Source: Nocardioides lacusdianchii (lineage in GTDB: Bacteria; Actinomycetota; Actinomycetes; Propionibacteriales; Nocardioidaceae). From it: DNA of 64,000 nt. Below are positions 27,275-38,938 of this stretch, piece after piece. Below the pieces are notes generated by a model. That model was not told the origin of the DNA and did not search any database. It was given only the letters and a program-made list of their open reading frames with translations. The stretch is from positions 45,068-109,067 of the forward strand of contig NZ_JADHZD010000013.1 of assembly GCF_020102855.1 (NCBI RefSeq), written 5' to 3'. The number at the start of each line of letters is the position of its first letter. The first letter of the stretch is position 1. A program made the position numbers and the translations under genes.

Positions 27275-28525
27275 CTAGCCCGAGTGGGTCAGCACGCCGT
27301 AGCGCTCGCGGGAGGCCAGCGCCCAGCGCGACACCGGCACCGACACCAGTGCGATGGCCATCATCATCCCCGCGAGGATCAACCAGCCGGTCTCGCCCAT
27401 CTCGACGCAGAGCAGCGTGACGACCGGCGGTCCGATGACCGCGACCACGCTGAAGCCGAGGCCGGCGAAGCCCTGGTACTGGCCCTGCCGCTCGTGGGGT
27501 GCGAGCCCCATCTGGAGCCCCCACTGGCCGCCGGAGCCGATCATCTCGCCGACCACGTGGACCAGCGAGCCGATGACGAGCACCACGATCGCGAAGGTCG
27601 CGTCGCCGCGGTCGGCCAGCGCCACGATCGCGAAACCGGCGGCGATCCAGACCGCGCCGCGCACGAGGGCGCGTGCGCCGGCCTCCACCGAGTCGGCCCG
27701 CCGGGACAGGCGGACCTGGAAGAGGGCGACGGCCGCGGTGTTGACGACGAGCAGGATCGCCACCATCACCGGCGGCGCGGACGTCCGCTCGGAGATGTAG
27801 AGCGCCAGGCCGAGCTCCATGACGAAGAAGTGCATCGAGAACAGGCCGGTGATCGCCACCACGACGACGTAGGGCCAGTCGCGCAGCACGGCGAGCCGCG
27901 GCTCGCCCTCGATCCGCACGTAGGGCGGCAGCTCGGGCAGGCGCGTGCTGTTCCACGCGGCGAAGCCGGTGAAGACGGCGTTGAGGACGAAGACCGCGAC
28001 GTAGGCCCAGGTCTCGTCGATCACCAGCGCCGCGCCGCCGAAGACCGAGCCGAGGCCGATGGCGGTGTTGGTGACCGCGCGGAGGTAGGCCTTGAAGAGC
28101 ACGCCGCGCCCGCCTGTCGCGAGCTGGGCGATCACGCCCTGCTGCACCGAGCCGGCGGACCGCTCGAAGAGCGCCAGCAGGCCCAGGAGCAGCGCGAGCT
28201 GCCACGGCGTACGCGCCAGGACGGGCAGCGCGCTGGTCAGCGCGGCGCCGACCATGCACCAGGTGAGCACGCGGCGCGGGCCGCGGGTGTCACCGAGGTG
28301 CCCGGCAGGGACCTGGACGACGATGCCGACGATCGCGGCCACCGACAGCGCCAGCGCCACCTCGGCGGCGGAGAAACCGACCTGGCGGGTGAAGTAGAGG
28401 GCGCTGGTCGTCATCACCGCGCCGGCACCGAACCGGTTGGCGAAGGAGCCGATGGCCAGCACCCGCAGGTCGCGCTCGAGGGGGATGCCCCGTCGCGTCA
28501 GTGGCGGAGCCTCGTGCAGCGTCAT
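27275..28525 (-). CDS. MFS transporter
   Basis: The 416-residue integral membrane protein has 12 hydrophobic segments and the cytoplasmic loop motif GHLGDTRGPRRVL between TM2 and TM3, typical of the major facilitator superfamily. A strong ribosome site (GGGGGAAGG) precedes ATG 28525. The substrate is unknown; drug export is a common guess for this type when a TetR gene is adjacent. It precedes the TetR-like gene on the same strand by 152 bp, with the palindrome between. Confidence 0.9.
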   Translation of the reverse strand: MTLHEAPPLTRRGIPLERDLRVLAIGSFANRFGAGAVMTTSALYFTRQVGFSAAEVALALSVAAIVGIVVQVPAGHLGDTRGPRRVLTWCMVGAALTSALPVLARTPWQLALLLGLLALFERSAGSVQQGVIAQLATGGRGVLFKAYLRAVTNTAIGLGSVFGGAALVIDETWAYVAVFVLNAVFTGFAAWNSTRLPELPPYVRIEGEPRLAVLRDWPYVVVVAITGLFSMHFFVMELGLALYISERTSAPPVMVAILLVVNTAAVALFQVRLSRRADSVEAGARALVRGAVWIAAGFAIVALADRGDATFAIVVLVIGSLVHVVGEMIGSGGQWGLQMGLAPHERQGQYQGFAGLGFSVVAVIGPPVVTLLCVEMGETGWLILAGMMMAIALVSVPVSRWALASRERYGVLTHSG

Positions 28526-28611
28526 GCGAACCTTCCCCCGGATCTCTCGACGTCAAGACTAAGCCGTGAGACGTGTGCGGGGCACTTCGGTCGGCTGCCT
28601 AGGGTGGAGCA

Positions 28612-30325
<1,714 letters not shown>

Positions 30326-30410
30326 CACCCCTCCGGGCGCGCGTGGAGACCCCTGTCACCTTCGCGGTGTACGGTGCGCGCTCCACGACTTCTCCACCCC
30401 GGGGGCCCGC

Positions 30411-31955
30411 ATGATTCGCACGTCGTCCGTCGTCGCACTGGTGGTCGCGCTCGCGCTGCCACTCGTGCCCTCCTCCACCGCCGCGGCGGCTCCGAGCGCC
30501 GCGCAGACGAAGGCGCCCGCGTCCGTGTGGCCGCCGGCGCCCCCGACGCAGCTCGTCATCACCACCGAGGGCGGCGCGGAGGTCGTCAGCAAGGACGACT
30601 ACCTCGACGCGACGATCAGCCTCGACGGCGTCGAGCACGTCGGTGAGATCAAGGGCCGCGGCAACTCCACCTGGGGCTGGGCCAAGAAGCCCTACAAGCT
30701 CAAGCTGGAGGAGGACGCCGCCCTCGTCGGTGAGCGCGAGTACGACGAGTGGGTGCTGCTCGCCAACTACGCCGACCGGAGCGCGCTGCGCACCGCCGCC
30801 GCCTTCGCGATCGCCGAGCGCACCACGATGAAGTGGACGCCGCAGTTCCGTTTCGTCGAGGTCGTCGTCAACGGCCAGCCCCGTGGTCTCTACCTGCTCA
30901 CCGAGCAGGTGGAGGAGGGCGAGGGTCGCGTGGACCTGCCCGACTCCGGGTTCCTGCTGGAGATCAACCAGCGCTACCTCCGTGACGACGAGCCGGGCTT
31001 CCGCACGAGGCGGGGCATCCCGGTCGCGTTCAAGGACCCCGACGAGGTCACCCGCAAGCAGCGGCGCACGGTGCGGCGCGCGGTCCGCAAGTTCGAGAAC
31101 ACGCTCTACAGCCCGGGCTTCGCAGACCGCAAGAAGGGCTATGCAGCCCACGTCAACGTCAAGAGCGTCATCGACTGGTACCTGGTGCAGGAGCTCTTCC
31201 GCAACCAGGACTCCAACTTCCAGTCCAGCGTCCACTTCAGCTGGAAGCCGGGCGGTCGCTTCCGCTTCGGCCCGGTGTGGGACTTCGACCTCAGCGGCGG
31301 CACCCGCTTCGGCGCGCAGGACCCGCCCCAGGGCTGGCACACGCGCATCGGCCGCCACTGGATCAGCCGCATGCTCGAGGACCCCACCTTCTCGGCCCGG
31401 GTCAAGAGCCGATGGGCGCGCCTGAAGCCGGTCGTCGAGCAGATCGTGGGCGAGCTGCCCGCAGCGGGTCGGACGCTGGCGCCGGCGGCGCAGGCCGACT
31501 GGCAGCTGTGGCACGCCGACGGCAGCGACCTGCCGTGGAGCCGCCACGCGGACGACCACGCCGGCGAGGTCGAGTTCCTGCGTTCGTGGCTGACCGTGCG
31601 CTCGCGCTGGCTCAGCAGGAACGAGGTCCGCTTCGGGACCGACCTGATGCGGACGCCCGAGCGTGCCCGCACCGTCTGGGTGCCGGTGCAGCTGCAGTCG
31701 CCGGCCCCTCGGGACCTCACCGTCGACTACCGCGTGCTGACGGGAACGGCGACCGCCGGTGCGGACTTCGAGCCCGGCCCCGGGCGCGTGCAGTTCGCAG
31801 CCGGTGACAAGGTCCGCTACATCCCGCTGCAGATCCTCGCCGACTCGCTGGTGGAGGGCACGGAGACCATCGTGCTCGGGCTCGACGAGTCGCGGACCGA
31901 CCCCGTCGTGGGATCGCCGCGCGTCGTCCGCGTCAAGATCGACCCGCCTCGCTGA
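30411..31955 (+). CDS. secreted CotH-kinase-family protein with Calx-beta domain
   Basis: The 514-residue protein has a signal peptide (1 to about 24, ending SSTAAAAP). A CotH domain follows, with GRGNSTWGWAKKPYKLKLE, RSALRTAAAFAIAE, RGLYLLTEQVE and the metal-binding PVWDFDLSGG. Residues about 420-510 form a Calx-beta repeat (TATAGADFEPGPGRVQFAAGDK...LVEGTETIVLGLD). CotH of Bacillus is a protein kinase; in secreted actinobacterial members the substrate is unknown. ATG 30411 starts at the signal peptide. It is not coupled to cysM (85-bp gap). Confidence 0.87.
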   Translation: MIRTSSVVALVVALALPLVPSSTAAAAPSAAQTKAPASVWPPAPPTQLVITTEGGAEVVSKDDYLDATISLDGVEHVGEIKGRGNSTWGWAKKPYKLKLEEDAALVGEREYDEWVLLANYADRSALRTAAAFAIAERTTMKWTPQFRFVEVVVNGQPRGLYLLTEQVEEGEGRVDLPDSGFLLEINQRYLRDDEPGFRTRRGIPVAFKDPDEVTRKQRRTVRRAVRKFENTLYSPGFADRKKGYAAHVNVKSVIDWYLVQELFRNQDSNFQSSVHFSWKPGGRFRFGPVWDFDLSGGTRFGAQDPPQGWHTRIGRHWISRMLEDPTFSARVKSRWARLKPVVEQIVGELPAAGRTLAPAAQADWQLWHADGSDLPWSRHADDHAGEVEFLRSWLTVRSRWLSRNEVRFGTDLMRTPERARTVWVPVQLQSPAPRDLTVDYRVLTGTATAGADFEPGPGRVQFAAGDKVRYIPLQILADSLVEGTETIVLGLDESRTDPVVGSPRVVRVKIDPPR

Positions 31956-31958
31956 GGC

Positions 31959-32801
31959 TCAGCGCTCCCGGGGCAGCGGCCAGGGGTTGAACGTGCAGGC
32001 CCCGGTGCCCTTGGACTGCTGCATCATCACCGGGGCAGGTCCCGATCCCGGGCAGCCCACGTGTCCGCGGCCGAGCCAGTGGCCGGTCTCGTGGTTGACC
32101 ACCAGGTGGCGGTAGTCGCGCAGGCTTCGTCCGGCGCGGTTCCAGGCGGGCGAGGCGTTCTTCCAGCGGTCCTGGTTGATGATGACGTTCCTCCCGACGC
32201 GGCACGACCACATGGCCGAGCACGACGGTGAGAACGACGGCACCAGCCGCGCCTCGGACAGCACCAGCGTGAAGTCGCCCCCGCGCCGGACCCGGCGGAA
32301 CTGCACGCCACCGGCGCGCCAGCCGCGCGCGTCGTCGTACGTCTCCTGTGCGAGGCGCGCGAAGGCCCGCACGCTGGTGGTGATGCGCCCTCGCGTCGCG
32401 ACCGACCAGGTCACGCGGCGTCGCACGGGGGTGGCGTGGTCGACCCGTGGTGTCGCAGCGGACACCGCGGTGGTCCACGCGTGCCCCGGGGCTCGCACCC
32501 GCACCTGCACGCTCATGCGCGCACCGACGTCGAGCGCCGTGAGGCGGTGGCGCCGCTCGCGGGCGCCGCGGACGGGCTCCCCGTCGCGCAGCCAGCGGTA
32601 GCGCGTCTGCTCGCGCCGGGGCTGCCAACGCCCCGGGAACGCCCGCAGCACCTGGCCCGCGCGCGGCGTGCCGCTCACCTCGGGTGCCTCCACGGTGACG
32701 AGTGCGGGGAGCGGGTCGTCCGCGAGCGCACCGCCTGCGGGGGCGATGCCGGCCAGCAGCAGCGCGAACGCAGTGGCCAGGCCGGCCGTGAGGCGGATCA
32801 C
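31959..32801 (-). CDS. secreted DUF3152 putative metalloprotease
   Basis: The 280-residue protein has a signal peptide (1 to about 27). An Ig-like repeat of the secreted actinobacterial type follows (PEVSGTPRAGQVLRAFPGRW...YRWLRDGEP). The C-terminal DUF3152 domain contains VVNHETGHWLGRGHVGC, a metzincin-like HExGHxxGxxH zinc site. Its position convergent with the CotH gene fits an extracellular role. TAGGCT 6 nt before GTG 32801 supports the start. Protease activity is predicted, not proven, for this family. Confidence 0.85.
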   Translation of the reverse strand: MIRLTAGLATAFALLLAGIAPAGGALADDPLPALVTVEAPEVSGTPRAGQVLRAFPGRWQPRREQTRYRWLRDGEPVRGARERRHRLTALDVGARMSVQVRVRAPGHAWTTAVSAATPRVDHATPVRRRVTWSVATRGRITTSVRAFARLAQETYDDARGWRAGGVQFRRVRRGGDFTLVLSEARLVPSFSPSCSAMWSCRVGRNVIINQDRWKNASPAWNRAGRSLRDYRHLVVNHETGHWLGRGHVGCPGSGPAPVMMQQSKGTGACTFNPWPLPRER

Positions 32802-32815
32802 GGACCGAGCCTAGG

Positions 32816-33862
32816 TCACCCGGCCGGGGTGACGTCCAGGCCGAGCGTCGCGTTGTGCTCGCTCCCGGGCACCGCGTCCAGGTCGAGCAGGTCGAGCGCC
32901 AGGTTGGCGAGGTCGCCGTTGCGGACCGGCTGGAGCGCGTCGGCGTACGTCGTGCGCCGCGCGCCCGGGTCCTGCAGGTCGTCGGGGTTGAGCGCGTAGA
33001 GGTCGGTGCCGGGCACGACGCCCGGACCGGAGACCATGAAGGCGATGCGGTAGTTGGGCAGGCGTCGGGCGTCGGAGTGGCTGGTGCCGAGGCCGCCGTG
33101 GTCGCTGGTGAGGATGATCGCCGTGCTGCCGTCGAGCCCCGGGTCGGAGTCCACCGTGTCGACGAGGATGCCGACCAGCTCGTCGACCTGCTTCACCGCG
33201 CGCAGGTAGGGCTTGGACATGAAGCCACGTGCGTGGCCGACCTGGTCGGGGAGCGAGAAGTGGACGAAGCGGAAGGCGCGGTCGCGGCGCTGCAGGTCAC
33301 GCCGCACCGTGCGGGTCAGGACGGTGTTGTCGAGCCGGATCCGCGTCGTGTCGATGCTCAGCGGCCAGCTGCGCTTCCACAGGGTGAACTTGGTCTTGCT
33401 GGCGAAGAGCGCGGTCGAGCCGCCGGCGTCGTGGACGGAGGTGAAGACCGACTCGACGCGCTTCCCGGCAGCTGCCTGGACGGTCGAAGGACGGCGGCGG
33501 TCGTCGTTCCAGGTCACGCCGTGGCCGCCCGTCGCGGCCTCGACCCGCCGTCCGGTGACCATGCCGGTGTGGTTGGGCAGCGTGATGGTGAGCTCGTGCT
33601 CGGTGCGGGCGTTGAGCGTGGAGGCGCCCGAATCCATGAGGGCGTGCAGGTTCGGGGTGCCGTTGCGGCCGAGGATGCGCAGCGCCTCGGGGTTGAGCCC
33701 GTCGAGGGAGATCGCGAGCACGGACTCCACCGCGTCGTCGGCCGACACGCGTGTGGCACCGGCGCTCGGACCGCCGGCAGGAACCTGGGCCTGGGCCGCG
33801 GTCATGCAGAAGCCGACTGCGGAGCAGGCGAGGACGGAGGCGAGCACAGAACGCAGGGTCAC
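32816..33862 (-). CDS. secreted alkaline-phosphatase-superfamily phosphodiesterase
   Basis: The 348-residue protein has a signal peptide (about 1-28, LRSVLASVLACSAVGFCMTAAQA). The catalytic landmarks of the nucleotide pyrophosphatase/phosphodiesterase branch are ISLDGLNPEAL, TLPNHTGMVTGRR (nucleophile Thr region), LPDQVGHARG and LTSDHGGLGTSH. It may hydrolyse extracellular phosphodiesters. GTG 33862 is preferred over 33913 because TAGGGT lies 7 nt before it and the signal peptide then begins correctly. It is divergent from murI. Confidence 0.85.
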   Translation of the reverse strand: MTLRSVLASVLACSAVGFCMTAAQAQVPAGGPSAGATRVSADDAVESVLAISLDGLNPEALRILGRNGTPNLHALMDSGASTLNARTEHELTITLPNHTGMVTGRRVEAATGGHGVTWNDDRRRPSTVQAAAGKRVESVFTSVHDAGGSTALFASKTKFTLWKRSWPLSIDTTRIRLDNTVLTRTVRRDLQRRDRAFRFVHFSLPDQVGHARGFMSKPYLRAVKQVDELVGILVDTVDSDPGLDGSTAIILTSDHGGLGTSHSDARRLPNYRIAFMVSGPGVVPGTDLYALNPDDLQDPGARRTTYADALQPVRNGDLANLALDLLDLDAVPGSEHNATLGLDVTPAG

Positions 33863-33954
33863 GCGCGGAACCCTAACCCGGCGAGGGCGGTGTGACGGGT
33901 CCGACGCTCGCAACGGCGTGACCGGTGACGGGGCGAGCGCCTAGCCTGCTGCCT

Positions 33955-34779
33955 GTGCCGACTCCCATGCCGCGGTTGACCGCCGACGCCCCGATCGGCA
34001 TCTTCGACTCCGGCTTCGGCGGCCTGACGGTCGCGCGGTCGGTGATCGACCAGCTGCCCCACGAGTCGGTGGTCTACCTCGGCGACACCGCCCGCCAGCC
34101 CTACGGCCAGAAGCCGATCGGCGAGGTCCGCGAGTACGCCCTCGAGTGCCTCGACCACCTCTACGCCGAGGGCGTCAAGGCGCTGGTCATCGCGTGCAAC
34201 TCCGCGAGCGCCGCCATGCTCCGCGACGCGCGCGAGCGCTACGACGTACCGGTCGTCGAGGTGATCCTGCCCGCCGCGCGCCGGGCCGCGGCCGCCACGC
34301 GCAACGACCGCGTCGGCGTGATCTGCACGCGCGCGACCGCGAGCTCGATGGCGTACGACGACGCCTTCGCCGCCGCGCCCCACCTCGACCTGCACATCCA
34401 GGCCTGCCCGAGCTTCGTCGACTTCGTCGAGCAGGGCGTCACCGGCGGCGAGGAGCTGCTCGCCGCCGCCCACGACTACCTCGACCCGCTCGCTGCCGCG
34501 GGGGTCGACACCCTCATTCTCGGCTGCACCCACTACCCCCTCCTCACGGGCGTCATCTCCTACGTCATGGGCGACGGCGTGACCCTGGTGAGCTCGGCAG
34601 AGGAGTGCGGGAAGGACGTCTACAAGATGCTCGCGCGCACCGGGCTGATGCGCGAGGGCGGGGAGCCGGCCTACACCTTCTCGACCACCGGCAGCCCCCA
34701 GGACTTCGCCACGATCGGTCGGCGCTTCCTCGGCTCTGAGCTGCTCAGCGCCACCCAGTTCGCCGGAGGAGTGCGATGA
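33955..34779 (+). CDS. murI: glutamate racemase
   Basis: The 274-residue enzyme makes D-glutamate for peptidoglycan. Both catalytic cysteines are present: [11 protein letters not shown] and [11 protein letters not shown]. The start motif [14 protein letters not shown] is complete. GTG 33955 has TAGCCT 7 nt upstream; ATG 33967 is an alternative. The position corresponds to Rv1338 in M. tuberculosis. It overlaps the next gene by 4 bp. Confidence 0.96.
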   Translation: MPTPMPRLTADAPIGIFDSGFGGLTVARSVIDQLPHESVVYLGDTARQPYGQKPIGEVREYALECLDHLYAEGVKALVIACNSASAAMLRDARERYDVPVVEVILPAARRAAAATRNDRVGVICTRATASSMAYDDAFAAAPHLDLHIQACPSFVDFVEQGVTGGEELLAAAHDYLDPLAAAGVDTLILGCTHYPLLTGVISYVMGDGVTLVSSAEECGKDVYKMLARTGLMREGGEPAYTFSTTGSPQDFATIGRRFLGSELLSATQFAGGVR

Positions 34780-35546
34780 GACTCACCGTGGTCGGCTGCT
34801 CCGGGTCCTACCCCGGACCCGAGTCGCCCGCCAGCTGCTACCTCGTCGAGGCCGAGCACACGGACGCGTCGGGGGAGACCCGCACGTGGCGGATCCTGCT
34901 CGACCTCGGCAACGGTGCGCTGGGCCAGCTGCACCGCTACGCCGACCCGCTCGGGATCGACGCGGTCTTCCTGAGCCACCTCCACGCCGACCACTGCCTC
35001 GACCTCTGCGGCTACTACGTCATGCGCAAGTACCACCCCACCGGCGCACAGCCGCCGATCCCGGTCTGGGGGCCGGCCGGCACGGCCGAGCGGATGGCGC
35101 GCGCCTACGACCTGCCGCTGGAGCCCGGCATGACCGAGGAGTTCGACTTCACCGAGCACGACGGGCCCGTCGAGATCGGCCCCTTCCGCGTCGAGGCGCG
35201 CGAGGTCGTCCACCCCGTCACCGCCTTCGCTCTCAGCGTCACCGCCGACGACCGCACCCTCGTCTACTCCGGCGACACCGGCCCGTGCGCGGCGCTCGAC
35301 GAGGCCGCCGCCGGTGCGCACCTGCTGCTGGCCGAGGCGTCCTTCCGCAGCGTCGACGACAACCCGCCCGACCTGCACATGACCGGCGCCGACTGCGGGC
35401 GTACGGCGGCGCGCGCCGGCGTGGAGCGCCTCGTGCTCACCCACGTCCCGCCGTGGCACGACCCGGCCGACGCGGAGGCCGAGGCCAGGTCCGAGTGGTC
35501 CGGCCCGGTCGAGCTGGCACGGGCCGGCGCGACGTACGAGGTCTGA
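34776..35546 (+). CDS. MBL-fold hydrolase (Rv1339-like phosphodiesterase)
   Basis: The 256-residue metallo-beta-lactamase-fold protein has [15 protein letters not shown] as its metal site and later [16 protein letters not shown] and [10 protein letters not shown]. Gene order (murI, this gene, rph) matches Rv1339, reported to be an atypical cAMP phosphodiesterase; the same activity here is an inference. It is coupled to murI by a 4-bp overlap and is convergent with the response regulator, with a 1-bp gap. Confidence 0.88.
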   Translation: MRLTVVGCSGSYPGPESPASCYLVEAEHTDASGETRTWRILLDLGNGALGQLHRYADPLGIDAVFLSHLHADHCLDLCGYYVMRKYHPTGAQPPIPVWGPAGTAERMARAYDLPLEPGMTEEFDFTEHDGPVEIGPFRVEAREVVHPVTAFALSVTADDRTLVYSGDTGPCAALDEAAAGAHLLLAEASFRSVDDNPPDLHMTGADCGRTAARAGVERLVLTHVPPWHDPADAEAEARSEWSGPVELARAGATYEV

Positions 35547-35547
35547 G

Positions 35548-36198
35548 TCAGACCAGCCCGGCGTCGTGCACGACCATGGCCACCTGGACGCGGTTGGTGC
35601 TGCCGAGCTTGGTCAGCAGCCGCGAGACGTGCGACTTCACCGTCGGGATCGAGAGGTAGAGCTCCGAGGCGATCTCGGAGTTGCTGAGGCCGCGGCCCAC
35701 GCAGACCGCGACCTCGAGCTCGCGCTCGGTGAGCACGGTCAGCCGGTCGACGGCGTGGGTGACGCGGTCGTTGGCGGTCATGCCCCGCAGGCGTGACACG
35801 AGGCTGCGCGTCGCCGACGGCGAGAGCATCGCGTCGCCGGCCGCGACGGTGCGGATGGCGCTGACGATGTCGCCGGGCGGGGTGTCCTTCAGCAGGAAGC
35901 CGTCGGCGCCGGCGGCGATCGCGCGGACGACGTGGTCGTCGGCGTCGAAGGTGGTCAGCACCACCACCGACGGTGGAGAGGGTCGCTCGTGGAGCGCCTG
36001 CGTGGCCTCGAGGCCGTCCATGACCGGCATCCGGATGTCCATGAGCACCACGTCGGGCTCGAGCTCGCCCACGAGCGCGAGGCCGGCCTCCCCGTGCGCG
36101 GCCTCGCCCACCACGTCGATGTCGGACTGGCCGCCGAGCATCAGCGACAGGGCGGAGCGCACGAGCGGGTCGTCGTCGACGAGCAGGACGCGGATCAC
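35548..36198 (-). CDS. NarL/LuxR-type response regulator
   Basis: The 216-residue protein has a receiver domain (VIRVLLVDDDPLVRSALSLML; phospho-acceptor Asp in VVLMDIRMPVMDG; Lys in FLLKDTPP) and a LuxR-type HTH (LTERELEVAVCVGRGLSNSEIASELYLSIPTVKSHVSRLLTKL). GTG 36198 overlaps the kinase stop by 4 bp and is preferred to ATG 36216. It forms a two-component system with the upstream kinase, inserted between the Rv1339-like gene and rph. Confidence 0.93.
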   Translation of the reverse strand: MIRVLLVDDDPLVRSALSLMLGGQSDIDVVGEAAHGEAGLALVGELEPDVVLMDIRMPVMDGLEATQALHERPSPPSVVVLTTFDADDHVVRAIAAGADGFLLKDTPPGDIVSAIRTVAAGDAMLSPSATRSLVSRLRGMTANDRVTHAVDRLTVLTERELEVAVCVGRGLSNSEIASELYLSIPTVKSHVSRLLTKLGSTNRVQVAMVVHDAGLV

Positions 36199-37364
36199 GC
36201 CGACCACGGTAGCCATGCCTCCAGCACGAACGCCGAGCCCTCGGTGCGCTGGTCGAGTCGTCCGCCGCGCAGCTCGGTGCGCTCGCGCAGCCCGACCAGG
36301 CCGAGTCCGGCCCCCGGGGCGCCGGTCGGACGGTGACGCTCGGCGAGCGGGTTGGCCAGCGTCACCGTGATGCCCGAGCGCGGGTCGCCCGACGAGCGGA
36401 TCGCGACCGCGGATCCCGGCGCGTGCTTGCGGACGTTGGTGATGCCCTCCTGCACGATGCGGTAGACCGTGCGGCCGGTCGCCGGGGGCACCGGGGTCGT
36501 GGGGTCCAGGTCGTCGGCGAAGTCGACGTCGAGGCCGAGCGACCGCGCCTCGTCGACGAGCGCGGCGATGTCGGCGTACGTCGGTTGGGGGCGGGCCGTG
36601 GGGGTGCCTGGGTCGTCCTCGCGCAGCACCCCGAGCACGTCGCGCAGCTCGTGGAGGGCGTCGTTGGCCTGACCCTGGATCTGGGCGAGCCCGTCGCGCA
36701 GCCGGTCGCCGTCGAGGTCGTCGCGGAAGGCCAGGGCGCCGGCCTGCATCGAGACCTGGGTGATGCGGTGCGCCAGCACGTCGTGCATCTCGCGGGCGAT
36801 GCGTGCCCGCTCGGTGGTGCGCGCCTGGGACACCCGCAGCTCCTGCTCGCGCTCGGCGCGCTCGGCACGGGTGCGGAGGGTCCAGATGATCTCGCGGCGC
36901 GAGCCGATGTAGAGGCCCCAGCCCATCATCCCGGCGTTGACCGCGATGTTGACGAGCGTGGTGATCACGGGGTCGTTGTCGCTCAGGCGGGCGATGGAGG
37001 TGTAGGTCTGCGCGGCCGCCAGGTTCGCGGCGCCGACGGTGATGACCTGGCGGGGGTCGCGGCGTGTGGCGACGGAGACGGCCGCGAGCGTCGCCGGACC
37101 TGCGGCCACGCCCGAGAGCGCGCTCATCGCGGCGATCGCGAGCGCGATCGGCACGGGGGCCCGGCGGCGGAAGTGGACGAGGACGTAGGCGCACGCACCC
37201 AGGACGAGCTCGGCGACGAACAGCAACCGCTGCTCGCGCCACTCGATCGCCGCGACCGACTGCCACACCGCGGCCGAGATCGCCAGGCACAGTGCGTAGC
37301 GCCACGCGTGCCCGGCCCGCGTGAGCGCGGGCTGCGTCTCGGCGAGGCTGGGACGGGGCTCCAC
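36195..37364 (-). CDS. sensor histidine kinase (HisKA_3 type)
   Basis: The 389-residue membrane kinase has four to six TM helices in the first about 170 residues, the phospho-accepting His in RIAREMHDVLAHRITQV, and a HATPase domain (YRIVQEGITNVRKHAPG, GAGLGLVGLRERTELRGG). GTG 37364 is chosen because TACGCT sits 7 nt upstream; a longer frame to 37382 exists. The stimulus is unknown. It is divergent from rph. Confidence 0.9.
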   Translation of the reverse strand: MEPRPSLAETQPALTRAGHAWRYALCLAISAAVWQSVAAIEWREQRLLFVAELVLGACAYVLVHFRRRAPVPIALAIAAMSALSGVAAGPATLAAVSVATRRDPRQVITVGAANLAAAQTYTSIARLSDNDPVITTLVNIAVNAGMMGWGLYIGSRREIIWTLRTRAERAEREQELRVSQARTTERARIAREMHDVLAHRITQVSMQAGALAFRDDLDGDRLRDGLAQIQGQANDALHELRDVLGVLREDDPGTPTARPQPTYADIAALVDEARSLGLDVDFADDLDPTTPVPPATGRTVYRIVQEGITNVRKHAPGSAVAIRSSGDPRSGITVTLANPLAERHRPTGAPGAGLGLVGLRERTELRGGRLDQRTEGSAFVLEAWLPWSA

Positions 37365-37530
37365 GGCGCACAGCGTAGCCACCGCGATTCCTACTTTGGT
37401 CGGGGTCGCGGGGGCCTCAGGGACGATGCGCCGCGTCGTCGCGGCGGCTCACTCTGGGGGGACCACCGCGCGGGGGAGCCGCGCGGAGCGGGACCGCGCA
37501 CCGATGGCGGGACCGCCGGGGAGGGACATC

Positions 37531-37572
37531 GAGCCGGGTCCGGTGACACACGGGGGTGACCGGACCCGGCTC
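37531..37572. other. strong orphan hairpin upstream of rph
   Basis: GAGCCGGGTCCGGT (37531-37544) and ACCGGACCCGGCTC (37559-37572) pair perfectly over 14 bp with a 14-nt loop. The 231-bp gap between the divergent kinase and rph also contains the self-complementary pair CCGCGCGG / CCGCGCGG around 37467-37487. No neighbouring gene ends here, so the hairpin is not a terminator of an annotated gene. rph itself appears to start downstream (TACCCT, 37584-37589). Confidence 0.5.
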
Positions 37573-37595
37573 TGTCAGCCCTCTACCCTCGTGCC

Positions 37596-38327
37596 ATGAC
37601 TTCTGCTGCGCCCCGCGCCGACGGCCGGTCCGACGACGAGCTCCGCCCGATCACCATCACCCGCCACTGGCTCGACCACGCCGCCGGCTCGGTCCTGGTC
37701 GAGTTCGGCGGCACCAAGGTGCTGTGCGCGGCGTCGGCGTCCGAGGGCGTGCCGCGCTGGCGCAAGGGCTCGGGCCTGGGCTGGGTCACCGCGGAGTACG
37801 CGATGCTGCCCGCCGCCACCAACACCCGCTCGGACCGCGAGTCGGTCAAGGGCCGCATCGGCGGACGCACCCATGAGATCTCGCGCCTGATCGGTCGCTC
37901 GCTGCGCGCCGTCATCGACTACGAGGCGCTCGGCGAGAACACCATCGTCCTCGACTGCGACGTCCTCCAGGCCGACGGCGGCACCCGCACCGCGGCCATC
38001 ACCGGGGCGTACGTCGCCCTGGCCGACGCGGTCGCGCACCTGCGGGGCAACGGCGCGCTGACGGGCGAGCCGCTCACCGGCTCGGTCGCCGCGGTCAGCG
38101 TCGGGATCATCGACGGCGTGCCGCGCCTCGACCTGCCCTACGTCGAGGACGTGCGCGCCGAGACCGACATGAACGTCGTGATGACCGGCGACGGGAAGTT
38201 CGTCGAGGTCCAGGGCACCGCCGAGGGCGCCGCCTTCGACCGCGCCGAGCTCGACGCCCTGCTCGCGCTTGCCGAGAAGGGCTGCGCCGACCTCACCCGC
38301 ATGCAGCAGGAGGCCCTCGCCCGATGA
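37596..38327 (+). CDS. rph: ribonuclease PH
   Basis: The 243-residue phosphorolytic 3' exoribonuclease trims tRNA precursors. Family blocks seen are [52 protein letters not shown] and [29 protein letters not shown] 6 nt before the ATG suggests its own leaderless promoter. It is coupled to rdgB by a 4-bp overlap, as in Rv1340-Rv1341. Confidence 0.96.
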   Translation: MTSAAPRADGRSDDELRPITITRHWLDHAAGSVLVEFGGTKVLCAASASEGVPRWRKGSGLGWVTAEYAMLPAATNTRSDRESVKGRIGGRTHEISRLIGRSLRAVIDYEALGENTIVLDCDVLQADGGTRTAAITGAYVALADAVAHLRGNGALTGEPLTGSVAAVSVGIIDGVPRLDLPYVEDVRAETDMNVVMTGDGKFVEVQGTAEGAAFDRAELDALLALAEKGCADLTRMQQEALAR

Positions 38328-38938
38328 AGGTCTTCCTGGCCTCGGCCAACGCGAAGAAGATCCTCGAGATGCAGCGCATCCTCGCCGAGCACGTGCCCGA
38401 CATCGAGGTGCTCGGCATCGGGGACATCGACGGCTACGTCGAGCCGGTCGAGGACGAGCCGACCTTCGAGGGCAACGCGCTGCTCAAGGCGCGTGCCGGC
38501 GTCGCCGCGACCGGGCTGCCCTCGATCGCCGACGACAGCGGCCTGTGCGTCGACGCCCTCAACGGGATGCCCGGCGTGCTGTCCGCGCGGTGGTCGGGTC
38601 CCCCCAAGAGTGACGACCGGAACAACGAGCTCCTGCTCGCCCAGCTCCACGACGTGCCGGACGAGCGTCGCGGCGCTCACTTCGCGTGCGCGGTCGCGTG
38701 GGTGCTGCCCGACGGGCGCGAGCGCGTGGTCGAGGGCCGCATGGACGGCCACATCATCCGCGAGGTGCGGGGGAGCGGCGGGTTCGGCTACGACGTCGTC
38801 TTCGTCGCTGTCGAGCACGCCGCCGAGGGGCTGACCTCGGCGGAGCTCGAGCCCGGCGAGAAGGACCTCATCTCCCACCGCGGGCGGGCGCTGCGCGAGC
38901 TAGCCCCGCAGGTCGCCGCGGACCTCGCCTCAGACTGA
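38324..38938 (+). CDS. rdgB: XTP/dITP diphosphatase (HAM1 family)
   Basis: The 204-residue enzyme cleans non-canonical purine nucleotides from the pool. Landmarks are [17 protein letters not shown] (first Lys/Asn nucleotide site), [33 protein letters not shown] and [16 protein letters not shown] [12 protein letters not shown], and the final [13 protein letters not shown]. It overlaps rph by 4 bp. Its last 9 bp overlap the convergent symporter gene. Confidence 0.95.
   Translation: MKVFLASANAKKILEMQRILAEHVPDIEVLGIGDIDGYVEPVEDEPTFEGNALLKARAGVAATGLPSIADDSGLCVDALNGMPGVLSARWSGPPKSDDRNNELLLAQLHDVPDERRGAHFACAVAWVLPDGRERVVEGRMDGHIIREVRGSGGFGYDVVFVAVEHAAEGLTSAELEPGEKDLISHRGRALRELAPQVAADLASD

Noticed and set aside
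37321..37599. 92-codon plus-strand frame before rph
   Set aside because: It overlaps the kinase gene and the structured gap, has no domain and no ribosome site, and its composition looks random.
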